Source: Brevundimonas sp. UBA4609 (lineage in GTDB: Bacteria; Pseudomonadota; Alphaproteobacteria; Caulobacterales; Caulobacteraceae). Taken from it: a DNA stretch of 23,494 nt. Of this stretch, positions 22,855 to 23,494 are shown one piece after another (position 1 is the stretch's first letter; each line of letters opens with the position of its first letter). The position numbers and the translations under genes are program-made. Below the pieces are notes generated by a model. The model was given only the letters and a program-made list of their open reading frames with translations, did not search any database and was not told where the DNA came from. The stretch is taken from positions 769 to 24,262 of the forward strand of contig DGIZ01000264.1 in assembly GCA_002386585.1 (NCBI GenBank), in the 5' to 3' direction.

Positions 22855-23494
22855 TCAGTCTGGCAACCAGGTCGTCTGATAGGCGGAGCCAGACAGCCCA
22901 CGCGTAATTCGCCAGCCCTCGCCCGCCCGTTCGGCGTAGGCGGCGGGCGCGCCCGGCCCAGGGTAGTGAAAGACCGTTCCATCGACCTCGATATCGCCCG
23001 CACGATCGCTGGCCGTCGCTACAGGCGCGACCCAGCGCCCGCGCGAATCCGCCACCCCCTGGGCTGACATCCCGCCGGCGCGCACGACGATCTTCTGGCC
23101 TGGATCTGCGCGGCCGGAGGCGATCAGACCTCGACCGTCGCCATCCAGGGCGTCCAAGGCCGGCCCCGGCGTCAGACGCAGGCTGGGGCCGCCATCCGTC
23201 AGCAGCGCGGCCGCCCGCCTTCCCTCCCCCACCACGAGCAGTCGCTGAGGCCCAGGCGTCGCCGTCTGGCCGATCTGAATCTCCGGGGTCAGAACCTGGC
23301 CTGTCGCTGCGGCGCCGACATGGAGTTCGAACCGGCCCTGGGCGTCCGCGCCCGCCGCCACGGCCGGTCCGTCCGTCCCGCTGAGAATGACGCGCGCGCG
23401 GGGCGCCGCCACGCCGCGCACCAGGACGCCGCCGTCTCCTTGAGTGGAAACGCTGAAGATGCGCGGCGTCGTCATCCAGTCGTCTTCCTGCGCT
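22855..23494 (-). CDS. protein with Ig-like (Big-type) repeats, 5' end probably outside window
   Basis: An ATG at 23475 would give 206 aa, but the frame stays open to the window edge and reads AQEDDW just before that methionine. This looks like the residues after a signal peptide cleavage site, while the ATG-started form has no signal peptide and only a weak AGGA upstream. I therefore treat it as 5'-truncated. Two segments share the pattern V.G.A.P...V.........A.A...GR: VRGVAAPRARVILSG...ADAQGRFEL and ASGRADPGQKIVVRA...ADSRGRWVA. They resemble bacterial Ig-like modules found in exported or surface proteins. No catalytic motif is visible and the function is unknown. It is convergent with the TetR gene. 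Confidence 0.7.
   Translation of the reverse strand, partial: AQEDDWMTTPRIFSVSTQGDGGVLVRGVAAPRARVILSGTDGPAVAAGADAQGRFELHVGAAATGQVLTPEIQIGQTATPGPQRLLVVGEGRRAAALLTDGGPSLRLTPGPALDALDGDGRGLIASGRADPGQKIVVRAGGMSAQGVADSRGRWVAPVATASDRAGDIEVDGTVFHYPGPGAPAAYAERAGEGWRITRGLSGSAYQTTWLPD

Overview
The window looks like a chromosomal segment of an alphaproteobacterium, most likely Caulobacteraceae and plausibly Brevundimonas. The grounds are high GC over most of the length (43 of 60 bases in 17881-17940), the style of the TonB-dependent receptor, and the family mix of FadE, COQ4, a MacAB-like exporter and a Dsb/Scs-type thiol cluster. The genus is inferred from style, not from a marker gene.

Layout. (1) 1-2496, plus strand: a thiol-redox cluster with the C-terminal part of a DsbD/ScsB-like membrane reductase, a membrane-anchored TlpA-like protein with an Lgt-like N-terminus, and a DsbA-like lipoprotein. 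(2) 2493-7054, minus strand: a four-gene MacAB-TolC-type operon (ATPase, permease, outer membrane factor, adaptor), each gene overlapping the next. (3) 7122-7637, minus strand: a small secreted four-cysteine protein. (4) 7727-10693, minus strand: a large TonB-dependent receptor. (5) 11015-13600, plus strand: a fumarate-reductase/ketosteroid-dehydrogenase-type flavoprotein and a BASS-family transporter. (6) 13597-22044, minus strand: a probable six-gene operon, transcribed coq4, fadE, fabG4-like, htdX-like, fadA2-like, fadD, which encodes activation and beta-oxidation of an acyl substrate. (7) 22107-22727, plus strand: a TetR regulator divergent from that operon, followed by a clear intrinsic terminator. 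(8) 22855 to the right edge, minus strand: the 3' part of an Ig-like repeat protein.

The most interesting result is regulatory. The TetR/coq4 divergent promoter and the receptor/flavoprotein divergent promoter, 11.2 kb apart, carry the same pair of motifs: ACYTACATGGATGTC (15 nt, one difference) and ACCSATGTCAA (11 nt, one difference). In both loci the second motif, read on the minus strand, contains a perfect TTGACA. This suggests a local TetR regulon joining outer membrane uptake (TonB receptor), inner membrane transport (BASS), a ring-type or enone-forming flavin dehydrogenase, acyl-CoA ligation and beta-oxidation, with COQ4 at the head of the operon. The substrate cannot be read from the sequence; a hydrophobic or alicyclic carboxylic acid, steroid or terpenoid is a reasonable hypothesis.

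A second observation is a block of markedly lower GC, about 6780 to 9790. Its edges fall inside the ABC ATPase gene and inside the receptor gene, and it covers the small secreted protein. No transposase, integrase, tRNA, rRNA or CRISPR array was seen.
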